A DNA stretch of 64,000 bases from positions 18,385,290 to 18,449,289 of the forward strand of contig CM076663.1 in NCBI GenBank assembly GCA_038496675.1, read 5' to 3'. The number at the start of each line of letters is the position of its first letter. Positions within the stretch are counted from its first letter, which is position 1. Source of the DNA: Rachycentron canadum (lineage: Eukaryota; Chordata; Actinopteri; Carangiformes; Rachycentridae). Below, one piece after another: positions 37,001-49,651 of this stretch. Under the pieces are notes generated by a model that did not search any database, was not told where the DNA came from, and saw only the letters and a program-made list of their open reading frames with translations. Both the position numbers and the translations under genes were made by a program.

Positions 37001-40000
37001 GTCATTGACATGCGCGTCTTCATTTTATCATCAGTATTTCAGTAAATGAGTCTCAGCTTGTAGGAGACATCTCTGTTCCACGTTCTGATGCCATCTTCAG
37101 TCCTCACGTGTGCTGCAGCAGGTTACGCTGGTCATAAAGGGAGGAGGAAACCCTTGATAGGAAGACAGCAGAGATAGTAAGCAGTGTCTGGTGGTGTACC
37201 ATGTTGCAGTGACTGCTGTCCATAAACATTAGCAAAGCTAAGCCACATTTGCATAAAAACCTTTATATGCAAATGATCTCTGGTAGATGCTTGCCTCCCT
37301 GCCATCCCTGTGAAACCACGCTAATGCCGGCTCCTCTGAGACCTCACAAGTCTACAAATAAAAATACTCATGGCCATTAGAAGACTTTAACACCGAGTGT
37401 GTCGACGCTCAGATTTAAAAACACAAGACACAAAGCGTTTGTTTGTTCTTTTTTGTTTATAAAAGAAAACACACTTCGTTTCATCAGATTTTGAGATAAA
37501 CAAGGTCACTGAGATGGGGTGTTTGTATTGCTCTGAGTCAGAATATAATTGGCTGTGTTTTAAATTACACTGTAATTAGCATTTACCATGCCTAATGCGA
37601 GTGTGATAAGACGGGAAGTCCCACAGGCTCCTGCACAGGAAGTCGCATGCTGTTGTGTGTGTATTCAAACTCATTGCATCTGCTTGATTTTGATCAAGCT
37701 CTTTGATCACCTCTTCCGCTTTGACTTTGACGGGAGTTGTTGCTAGAAAAGATGTCCAGCTCTTAAAGGACAATCGACTCAGTGCTCAACTGTTTTTTTT
37801 TTTTTTTTTTTTTTCTCTGCTTGAGGGTGGTCCAATTTCTATCAAATAAACATCTACCACTGTCCTTGTTAGGCAGAAAATTAAAGATTTCTTTTTTTTT
37901 TTTTTTTTTTTTTGTCCTTCTGCCCTAAATGTGTGATGTGTCTACAATGCAGTGTGCTGAGAAGCTGAAATGGAAAGCATAGAAAGAAAATGACCCGCAG
38001 AGCAACCTTGGTGGTTTTTTGCTGCTGCTTCAGATCAGTTAACTGCTTCTAAAAGAAAACTCAGTCGGTGTAAAAAGCTCAAACAACATCCTACCAAACC
38101 ACAAGGTCAGACTGTCTTTGATTTCCAACAGAGCAGCTTGACTCTGCTTCCATTTTGATTACAGAGCAGGTTTGACTCTGGCTTCTGTGTTAATTCATCT
38201 GGATGACTGTAGAGATCAGTATCTCACAATAGCTATTTCTCTTCAGAGAGACATGCTTGTTTACCTCAATATCAAACCCAGAAATGTGCTCAGCAATATC
38301 TAAAACAGTTGTGCCACATCCTCCGAGTCCTAATGCAAGGCTCTGAGCCTCTCTTCTTCTTCTGATTGGCTGACTGTTTTCGGATTGATCCAATAAAAAT
38401 ATATCAGATTTCAGGTAAACACATCCTACAAGGTTGGATAGTGGGTCCAGGTGGGCTGGGCTTGGGGGTGTGGCTGAGAGCAGTGGCTGCTTTGTTGTGG
38501 CATCACAATGTACCAGAAGTCCTGACGGCTGGTTTTAAGGCTTAGTTTCTGAATACAGGCTGTGAGCATTTCTCTGTGGACTGAGCTGTTTTATACTTTC
38601 ACAGTATTAATTTAGAACCTAGACCTGATTTATAATCCAAAAAATGGACACCTACCTTTACACAATATGGGACCTTTAAAAATCAGCAAACATCCATCAC
38701 TAAACTGAAATACCAGCCTTTTTTCATCTACATTTTCCTTAATAGACAGGAAAGCAATTCAGCCACAAGACATGGTGTGTTTTGAGTAATGAACGTGACT
38801 CACTTTCTCTCGACTAGAGGAGCCTGAACTACATCCTCACTGTCCCTCTTTCTCCACCTACTCATAAACCTGACGCTGAATGTATCAAATTCATTGTCAA
38901 GTCATTCTGGCCGATGGTGGAAATCGCTAACTGGAGTGGAAGTAGACGAGGCAGCTCGACTGCAAACATAATAAATTACAGCACCTCATCATGAAGATGT
39001 GGAATGCAGGGGACATCTCACGTTGATGATATATAACAGTGTTCTTGTAATAGTGTTGTTTAATGCCTGTTGTATTGAAAGAGAATCTACTGTGTAATAT
39101 TCAAACAATTTCTCCCTCCATTAATTAACAGAGTAACTGAATTAGATTTTTAAAAATGTGTTAGACTTTCTGCTCTTTCATCTAAACCTGGGGCGGATGT
39201 TTGTGTCTTGTGTCAGGAGTCGAGGAGGAGTTCCTCCCCTGCATGCAGCGGTGCCCCGAGGAGCGGCACCCAGAGGAGCCCCACCCAGCCGGGCTCCGTC
39301 CTCCAGAGGGAGGGGGGTGCAGAGAGCCAGAGGCGCCCCACCAGCTGCCGGATACCGACCAGCTCCTCCCATAGTTCAGGACACGTACGGAGAATATGTA
39401 AGTGTATCAAAACTCCTGCACCTGAATGGGGTCAACACCAAGTCACCATTGACTCACCATTACACAGTTATACTTATATGCTTTAAAGGGGCTGAGACGA
39501 CTAGTGCAAAAGATGGATCGTTGTTGATCTTGACACAGGAACGAGTATAGTCACTAGTGACTAACAGCAAGAGTTGTTTGCCTGGATGTGTCAAGTGTTG
39601 GCATAACGAGCGTGACTTTGTTATTGTCGCCATTATTGTGATCTGGTGTTGTAGCTTACCTGCACAGTCTTATGGGGGCTAGGCTGTAATATCAACAGCT
39701 GCCAGAGATGAATATATTAGGCTTAGAGTCAGAGCCTTTGTGCATTAGCCAAGAGAGTCTCCTGCCGCACTGTCAAGGCAAGTTCCCCGGGGACTCCAGC
39801 ACCAACATCGCATATTTAGCAGATAGAAGGAGAGAGGAGTTGGCCCGCGTTGGAAAATTGCCCCAGCAGCCCATACCTAACCACATCTGACAGGTTTATT
39901 CAGAGGTTGCAATTCAAATGCGTGGAGGTCGTAGAGAATGACTCCTGGACCAGCTGTTTCCCATCATTGTCACAGTTGTAAACTGTATCCCCCGACACCT

Positions 40001-43000
40001 GCACCTGTGTATCTGAGTGGGGGAGAAAAAAAATAAAAAGAGACCCCCAGCATCTGCCAGATGATAAATCTAACCACATCGCTGCAAATTAGAGGCTGAA
40101 TGAGTTGCTCTGTATTATCTCAATATATCACCATCCTAGGACAAGCGTTCTCCATCGGGTGCTGACAAATAGGCGCTTGTATTCATCAATGAAATGACAA
40201 AGAGATGCTTCGTGTTCACATTTGTTGCCTTCATTTGTCACTGCTTAGCATTCACTCGTATGCATGTTCCTGCCGTTCTTTGCTGCGCTGCATCGCCACG
40301 GGCCAAAACATTTGTTCAGCTGGAGGCGTTTCTCTTCTTCCCTCCTGTTCAGACAAAAGACACCAGACCTAGGTTACCTCCTGGTGATTTTGTCATGATG
40401 ACGCATGGGAGTACAGTATCTTTGTCTGGATGTTTTTTTTTTGGGGAGGGGGGTTCATATAATCTACCTCAGCTAAAACCTCTGTTAGTGCTAGAAGTAT
40501 CAGTATCAAATTACTCTGAATCCAATTGTTACCAAACAAAATCATAGAAATGTTATTATCCCATGATCCAGTCTTGGCAGCCCCATCAGTCTTGAATGGT
40601 TACTATGATTGCAGCCAAATCTCATTTCATGTAATTCATTAGGCGCATTGAGATCTCTGCCTTACCTGCTGCTAATCCCATTGGAGAAGAATTAAACATG
40701 ATGTAATTCTCAATTCAAAAATGGGGATGCATGTCATCGTTTTGTGCTGTCTGAACACTGCCAATATGGAGACTGATCAAAGTAGCAGAACTTCACTTTC
40801 ATGCTAAATCTGGAGCTAAATGTTCGCGCAACTGTGTTTGTTTCTGTTTACACAGAAGCTTAATTCCTTTGGGTGTGAAGACCAAGAAATGTGCAATGCA
40901 CGTGGGCTGTTTTATTTATGTTAAATCCTCCAGATACAATAATCCTTTCTGAGCATTGTGGATCCGTGGTGACTGTTGCAGCATTAAAAAAAAAAAACAA
41001 AACAAAAAAAAAAAATCATCCCCCTCAGGCTCTTCTCTGCATGTCCAGTCCTGTCGAGAGCCAAGCATTGTTAATTGAGTCGTGTTCTCTATGGCTCTGT
41101 CCTTGTAGCCATTTTAATCTAAATTGAGTGTAATGGTTAGGAAAATATTTCAGATACAGTAATAAAGAAGCTGCATCCAACTGGTGCAGCAGACAAGACC
41201 AGTCATGAAGATAAGATTGAAACCTGTTCAAATGGGACAAAACCTGTGATTTGTAATAATTGCATAGAAAATTAAATTATATTTTATCTCTTGCGAAATG
41301 TGAATCCTCTATAATTTCCTCGGCAAATTGCTCATCTGAGTGATTCCCTATTAATGTTTTTGAAAACACAGCTGTAATTTGTTTTTGTGGTGCAAATTAT
41401 TTTTATTAGCCATGCTAGCAGCAGCACCAGAGGGGTCACCCCACCGCTATGATCCAGATTGAAATATCCCAGCGATCATTGGATGGATCGGAATGAAATT
41501 GGGTAGACAGACATTCACGGTGTCCAGAAGATCACTGCTAATGAGTTTGGTGATCCTTTGACTGTTCATCTAGCACCATCATCAGGTCAAAGTTTTCACA
41601 TTTACAACATTTTCAACATTTACAAGATCGATTAGCACTGGAGTAGCAATTATTACAATTAGCATGTGTAGAATAGTGTTCACAATTATAGTGTCCAGAG
41701 GATGAACCCCACTTTCGTCCTCTACTCACTCTACAACTCTGACTTTTTTTTTTTCTTCCAGTAATTTGTTTTATGAACAAATAACAAAGAACCTGTAAAA
41801 CTAAGAGCATTGCCATCAGTTTTGCTTGGTGTTTCATGATTAGGTTCAGTTCATCTGTTGGTCTTTACTGTGTGTTGCTGTGATCCGATCTACTATGATC
41901 TACTTTTCAGATTAACCATGCACAACAGGTCAATAAAAGGTGCTATAGTTAGATATATAATTTCTAAGCTTAAATCACTTAAAACAGCTAGCCTGCTAGC
42001 TGCAGCTAGAGATAGCAGTCAGTGCCAGTGCTCTGCTGTGCAGCCTTGGTGAGTTTTGCGCACCAGTTCTGCACCAGAGCAGAAGAAGAACGATCGTCAC
42101 CAGCCACGAGACAAGAGACCAGGGAGACACCAAGCGGGATGAGCCGGGACGGTGACTGGAATTAAAACACCTAAATGTAGCTCCTTATAAATAAATAGAG
42201 CTATCCAAACAAACACTCTTGAGTATCAAGTACAAGTAAGCGAAGTGTGACTAGTTGTGACACAATTTGTAAACAGAAAACATAATCGTGGGCAAAGAAC
42301 AGTGGCAAGTTGACGGACATGCAAAACATCTTCCTAACTTCCAGTCAGGACAGAATTCAGTCAAAGCAGGAAATGGATGCAGAGATTTGTGAGTTGAAGT
42401 GACAGGTTTTGTCTCCAGGCGAGAATATCCACAACTAATCATGTGATCACACGTGTTAAACTACATCTGTGAGGATACTTCAGATCATAGATTATCATTC
42501 TACCCCGAAAGACTGTCATAGTATCTTTTGGGCTGATCTCACACCCCTAGTTCAACACACTGGTCAGTCAAGTTCGCCCTGTGTGGAGTTTGTGCTGGTA
42601 TGGGTTTCTTCGTGGCGGTCGTGTGGCTTCTTGCCACAATCCAAAAATATGGAGGATACACAAATCTAATGTATGTGACTGTTTTTCAATGTGTTGGCCC
42701 TGTGATAGACTGGGTGTACTTTACCTCTTGTTGAAGCAGAGCATGGACTGGCTTCACCCCCTATGACTCTGCACAGCAGAAGCAAGTACAGTCAAGCACG
42801 GTTAGTTCCATCAGACATTGATATTGAATTTCATTTCCCAGTGCAGATGTGTGTCTGTAGGGTTAATTCATAAATGACATGAATTCCTCAGATAATACTT
42901 GGCAGATAGAAAGAGACTTTATTTAAAACTTGGCCATGATCAAAACCAAAGGTGGTAAAATAACAGAAGGGGAGGCAGAGAGATTTGTCAAGTGTAACAC

Positions 43001-46000
43001 AGGGTAGTGATACTTCAACTTGATGCATGGGGCCAACTTTTTGGCATCCTCAATCTAATAGCCTGAGTAGTATTTCAACCCCTGCAGCGGAAAAGCTTCA
43101 GCAAATTCCAGCCTGTTCAGCTCTCTGAAATATGCTGGCAGGAAAAGCTGAATAAATGACACGTAGCTACTTTGAGAAATTTTAGACCAAGACAGATGAC
43201 TGAGGGTTGCAAGTGCTGGATTATTTGTTTTCTTTAGAGCAATATCATGGGGTGTTATTTTGCTTTTATCGTTAAGAAGTTAAGAGCAGCGTGCTGCACA
43301 GCTGTATGGAGGCGAGGCGTTTTTTCTTTGAACAGATGGCATCATAATTTAGGCGTCTGGGGAGAACAAGTCTCTTTTCTTCTTCTTTTGATTTGCTTAA
43401 TTTTCTTGCTTTGTTGTCTGCATTCATGACACCTTTCGGGTTTTAGCACAGGCCATGCAGCAGGTGCACTTCTCCACAAAGTTCATAATGTGAGGACAGC
43501 GTATGATTTGGATTTATTACAGTGAAACAAATCCAGTGACTGAAAAGCCTGCTCTGGGTGTCAGTGGCATCCTATCTGTTACAATGGTATTGTAGAGCAC
43601 AGTGGAGCGGCTGTGATACTGCTGTTGTAACATGCAGTGCCAGGCCCTCTGTTAGTCTTCAGTGGCCTCAGAGGCCAGTCCTTATCTTTTAACAACACAC
43701 CTCTCAGCCATCCACTGGCATACAAATGAAAGACTCACTTAGGGGCTGCTCTCTCTCTCTCTCTCTCTCCCATCTCTGTCTCTACCCCCCTTCCCTCCCT
43801 CAACCTCTCACTGTCACACTAATCCTGTTTAGTGTCGGAAACATAGCACTGTTGCAGCATTGTTGCACTATTGTGCTCTCCAAGATATTTTGAGTAAATG
43901 GGTTAGTTAGTTAATCTATCAGTACCAACACATGGCATATTATAATAGCCTGGCTCACATGTCAGACACCAAAGAAAAGAATCATTTAAAAAGTGCCAAC
44001 ATGATTTATAAACCAAGCATGTTTCTCCTCTCAGCTTGCTTGTAACTCATTTATAGAGTAGCTGTTCTAATAAATGGCAATAAGGTGCCATTGTTAAAGT
44101 TTAATGTGGTCCTTAATAACAGGCAGCATTGTCCAATGTGAGTGGACAGCACCTAGAAAGAGTCACCATCAAGACGTGAGGAGGACTTGGTTAACACAAA
44201 TGGCACGTGGCTTGTGTTGAAAACTAATCAGGGTGTGTAATACCTCCTCTGTTAACACTGTATGTGGCCTGCATCAGTAACGGCGTGTGTATTATGACAC
44301 AGCATGGTAAATGAGAGGCAGCGAGGTGAAGGACTCAGGCAGAGTGATTTGACTCAGAAATAGCTTCCATGTGTGGAAGAGATCAGATATTGGCTCAGTC
44401 TTGGATGATGTGCGCATGTTCTGTTTTTACCTTGTTAGTGGCCTCCAACTATGATGAAGTCAGTCCGTGTCTCACACACATTTAGACTTACTCTGTACTC
44501 TGTACCTTTATACGTAGTTAGCAAGTTGACTTGACTTAGTCACGCCCCCTCTGATGAAAATCAAGTTCTTTGTCTTTTCCATGTAATGTTTTTTATGTAA
44601 AATGAGCCAAATAAGCAACTTCATGACTGTGTATTTGACATTAAACCTGCGGTGAACCAACAGCAGTCTCATAAAAAGAAAGAGACAGCCACTGTTACAA
44701 ACCTAAGGAGCCAATCCCATCAACTTGTAGGGACAAAGGGCGGGGCTAAATAAACCTGAAACCTTGTCAGTACAGAGAGCGAGAATTTGTGTTAGCACAA
44801 ACACTAACACTGTGTCAATCACTGCCATTTACAAGCTAGCAAACAAACAAACTCCTCATCTGACTCTGGGTCTGACTGAGACTCAAACATGTGACTGAGT
44901 CTGTATGATGTTTTCATCTATTAGCATCTTGATGTGCTCTGCACTTTAACTGAGTACAATCAGCAGCAGTGGGCAGGGAGTGGGGCCTGATCTAGAAGTA
45001 AGTAAGGAAGTAAGTGTACAGTCCCAGTTTTCCTTTTATTCACTTTTTCGCTTCACTTTTTTTTATTTATTATAGCGGAGTATTATTATATAGTGAAAAC
45101 ATGTCCAAAGACGAACTTGAAGATATTTCAACAACTACTGAACATGAAAACTTTTCTTTCTTTTCTTCGATTCCTCTTTCTGGTTTGGTGACCACATCAA
45201 CTTTTGTCGAGTGCAACAAAAGTCAATTAAAACATCATAGGCTCAAACAGTGACTGAAACTAGACGAGGCTCTTCGGATGCAAGAATCAGTTTATTATAT
45301 GTACAAAAGCTGATAAAATGTGGATGCTTTGGTTACACTACCATTGCTAACACAACCTGGAGATGTACAGATTTCGACATTAACAGTCAATCAAACAAGA
45401 TACAGAAAAATAATCATACATGGCTGCATGGTTTAATATATGCAGTAGTTCTTGTTTATATACCCCCAAGGTAAAATTAATGCAACAGTCCTTTAATAAA
45501 TCCTCCCTCAGACTGTTAGAATAAAGCAAAGGTTATAACGTTGCGTTTTTATTAAAACTGTTGTAGAGAGGTTCATTCAACAGTATGGTAACTTTGGAGG
45601 ATGTGGTGCATGGTGCTCTTGAACTGCATTGCATTATACAGAGAGGTGATTCTTTTATTTAGCCAACCCTCAATGATATAAAAGGGGTGGACAAAATAAT
45701 AGAAACACTTGCCCCCTACACATACGATTCAACAGCACCACAAACTGCAGCCTCTAAAATGACCATAAATGTGAATCAAGGCTTCTCTACAACAGTTTTA
45801 ACACAAAGTGAAGATTATAATCCCCATTAAGCTTTATGGTAGCTAGGTGTACCTAATGAGCTGTCATCAGAGTATAACAAGCCTGACAAACACCTCGGCT
45901 ATCACCTTGTCCTTATTGGACTGATAGCCCTTCTTTTTCATTAGATCACCTGATAGTTGTGCTGATGTTGATCCTGTTGATAAATTGATTTTTTTTTACT

Positions 46001-49000
46001 TTTTGTCGAATTTCTCATCTTTTGTTTGTCAGTGTGTATTTTCTCTGATGATATGACTACTACTTAAGAGGTCTTGATTGAAAAGGTCAGATTTTCTTCA
46101 CATTTCCTTGCTGTCACCTATAACATACCATCTCTAAATCTATCTGTGGTGGGTATTCATGGCCCCCAGAGGGTGATACCTTTCTTCAAACCCCATGTAC
46201 ATGGCACAATTCCCACTTGGTCACAAGACGCCATTACAATTACCGGGCACATTCATATTCACCAGAGGTTGGACTGGACTCAGCAGACCACATTTCAAGT
46301 GTTTCTAAAGCACCACGCTCAGTCCAACATGTTAACTTTGCCTGTAAAATGTCCTCTGTATCCTCTTGGCAGATTGCCATGGAATTCATGCTCCAGAGAG
46401 GGTGAAGACTTTAGGTTTTAATGACCCTGTGGTCTTTCTTTTGGCATCGTCATCAGTATGTTCTATACTTCGTCCAACTCCTTATTAACATAGCGTGTAA
46501 TGGGGTATTATTTCAAGCTCCAGGTCTCCACCAGTAGGCCCTCTTTGATTTAAGGGTGTTAGTGGTGAAAATGACATCTCTAAGAAACAACTAGCGAAGT
46601 CTTAACGTTGTGTGTGGACAGCCTCTGGACATGATGCGCAGTCCAAGTTAAGGCTGCTTGACTGCCAGCTCATATCCCCATGTCAAACTGTCCATGAGCT
46701 GAAACTCCTCTCTGCATGGTAGCTTTCCACTATGAGTGTGTCTGAATGGGTGAATCAGAGGCAGTATTTTGGATAAAATCCCTGTGCAATTGCAGTGCAA
46801 GAATCAAAACACTCTCCCTTTCAAATGTTATACTGTTTGAGAAAAACAGTGTCATCTCACTGACTAATGTACACAAACATAAAGGGTAAAGAGATTAAGT
46901 TAAAGAATAGTCACATGGAATGAAATCCATATTGAAAGACTGAGGAAGTACCAAAGCTATTGTCATAGGAATAATAATGGATTACTTTAAATAATTAAAA
47001 AGCATGTCAATGTAAGTTAATGAGCCCGACAAGAGACTGGGGTCCCTGCAGGAATATTATAGAAATTTTCTTCCCTTTTATAATGTTAATAATATTTACT
47101 CCCATCATGCTTGCTTCAGACTGAAGCAGTAAAGTTTATTTATCAAGTGCAGTCTATTTACTCTGTCACATCTTTTTGTTCATGATGATATAATGAGAAG
47201 TGATGGATGATAATACAGCACAGAGGCAAGGAGGCCACACGTAATGATAAGGATAGCTACATATCAATTGAGACATGTGTTGTTATAGAAACATTACTTG
47301 CTGCCTTCATAGCACAGGAACATAGTAATCTACGTATAAAAAACATTTCATCATTATTTCTGATACATTAGAGAATTCACTTTCAATTCACGCCAATTTA
47401 GAAACTAATCAAAGTGAATATTTAAAGGTGTAGGAGAGACGTCTCTTATGTTTTCAGATCTCTGCTGGGTTTCAGCAGTGAAACTTGTTCCACTGAAACA
47501 ACATTGTATTAAACTGTGATAAAAGTTCATGATATCAGTCAGTTATATGACTGGTATAGCCCACGCGGCTCATTATTTTTAATTAATCCCACCTTTTCGG
47601 TTTGCTACTGCCAGCGTTTCATGATACAGACACTGCTGCTCTGTGTCATTAACCATTGAAAACTCAGTCTTAAAGGCAATCACATGTCTGTGTCTCTGAT
47701 TGCCTGAAATTTTTTCACATCAGACTCAAAGTGTAGTCCTGAGACTTAAGTTCATTTCTGATGTTTACAAGCTCACTTTCCATATATAGTCCTGCTGGAC
47801 GAGAAGCAGACAGTGATGCCTTGGTGCTAATTGACTGTGTTGATTATAAACAGCAGACCATTTTTCATTACAGTATATACACTCTATATACACTCACATG
47901 CTTTTGTGTGCACGCAAATAAGTATTGTGTTATTATTTCATTTTTTGAGTTTTCCTGTCAGAGATGTATGATGTTAACATATACACTTTCTCTTTTGTGA
48001 TCTTATTTATTATCATGTGACTGAAGGAAGCAAAGTATAACAATAGCTTAATTTGATGTGTGGAAAAAGTCTGTGGTCTGTATGTCGTATCCAGTGAAGA
48101 CTGCTGACTGTGTCAAGTTTTCACTGTCTTCGTGTTTTTGTGCTTAAAGCAAGTATCTCATTTGACAACCGAGTCCCCCTTCACAACCTCGGCTACATGA
48201 TTTTACTTTTTGTCCTGCTGGGATTCCTGTCATGCAAGGAGGTGTTTCAGGTTTCATCTGCGGGGACATTTTTGGCAACAACAAGTAACGTCAGTCGGAG
48301 CATTTTAGTTAAACGGTCAGATGAGTCATCTTCGAAGAGTTAAGTTGAAAATAGTTTGATGGCCATGGCCACCGTCTGTGAAGATGGACGTAGAGAGGTT
48401 TTGAAGCTCAGAGTGAGCTGCTGCGCTGTTGCCATCTTGGCAGTACCTGACTCCATCAAACTCCCAGAGTGAGGCACCACCACTATATATGGACCCTAGA
48501 CTTCAGTGAATTTCAGTTTGTGTCAAGCATATGCTCACCCCGCTGTTACTCAAAGTGGTACCGACTCAATTATTCAGAAATTTAAGCCTTAATAAAAACA
48601 GGTGAGTTATATAAAAATTTGCCCCTGTAGAGTTGTCATGAAGGAGGAAATTGGCTATGGGGACCAAAACTGTTTCTGTCACCAGGCTGTAAACATGTTT
48701 ATTTCTGCTGTTAAGTAGGATATTTTAACATGGGAGTATATGGGGATTGATTTGCTTTTGGAGCCAGCCTCTAGTGGCCATTTTAAGAACCACATGTCAG
48801 TGTTGACTTTTTTTTTCCAGCTCTGGAGGTTAGGTTTGGCTATGACTAACATTTCAACACAATATGTGTTCTTCAAAGTCAAACAAAGCATGTGTCGAAA
48901 CGTTGTTTGCACTGGATCGTTAAACTGTTAAAGTGAATTTTGTGCTCCAGTATTTCATTTGGGTGCAGTCGTTCAGAAGTGGCCCATCAAACCATTTGTA

Positions 49001-49588
49001 TCCTGTTCTACTCTGCCAACCTTCATTAATCGAGACTCCTAAGACCGACTTAAGTTGCGTCTTTGAGCAAATAGTGTTTGTTGCGTATTTTTGTTGTATT
49101 CGTCACCACTTTGAAATATTAAATGTTAACCATTCACTGGGAAAGATGATGAGAGCGTGGGCTAGTTGACTTAGTCTAGTCATATTCATGTTCAGGCCTG
49201 GTTCCTGTGCCAGATCAGAATCAAACTGATGATTATAAACATCCATTAACCTTCATGTCTGCTAATGGATATTGTTGGAGCTGCAGCGTTGTATCAGTGG
49301 ACGGTCTGAGTTGGGCCGGATTCAAATTCTACCTTGTCTAATTATGTCGGATGGGGTCTGGTTTTACTGCCGTTGGTCTCAGGTATGTGTGTCAATATGT
49401 CCAATATTCAAGATGATCAGACCAGAACAAACTGTCAACGTCCGTTTAATGACAGTTTTTTTGTGTATTTGTCATCCAGTTGGCTTCAGACTTTTATTGT
49501 TAGTGCAGGAGGTTGAAATGGGACTTTATTATTTGTTTTTGATGCATATAGATAAAATATTTATACTTCTATGACTTTACATTCATTC

Positions 49589-49651
<63 letters not shown>

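Larger units (their letters stand above)
33920..39216 (+). other. khdrbs3 intron 5
   Basis: This 5,297-bp intron starts with a GT/GTT block (33935-34062). It also carries long T runs (34377-34400, 37793-37814, 37891-37913), a CT microsatellite (35680-35698), a SINE-like fragment (about 36440-36545) and one copy of a duplicated repeat (about 38340-38690). No other exon is seen. Confidence 0.9.

Noticed and set aside
39178..39372. Antisense frames rich in Gly/Ala over exon 6
   Set aside because: They are shadows of the GC-rich coding exon on the other strand.
46074..46421. 115-codon + strand frame
   Set aside because: No recognisable protein family. It follows an interspersed repeat and may be part of a decayed element, but no transposase or RT motif is visible.
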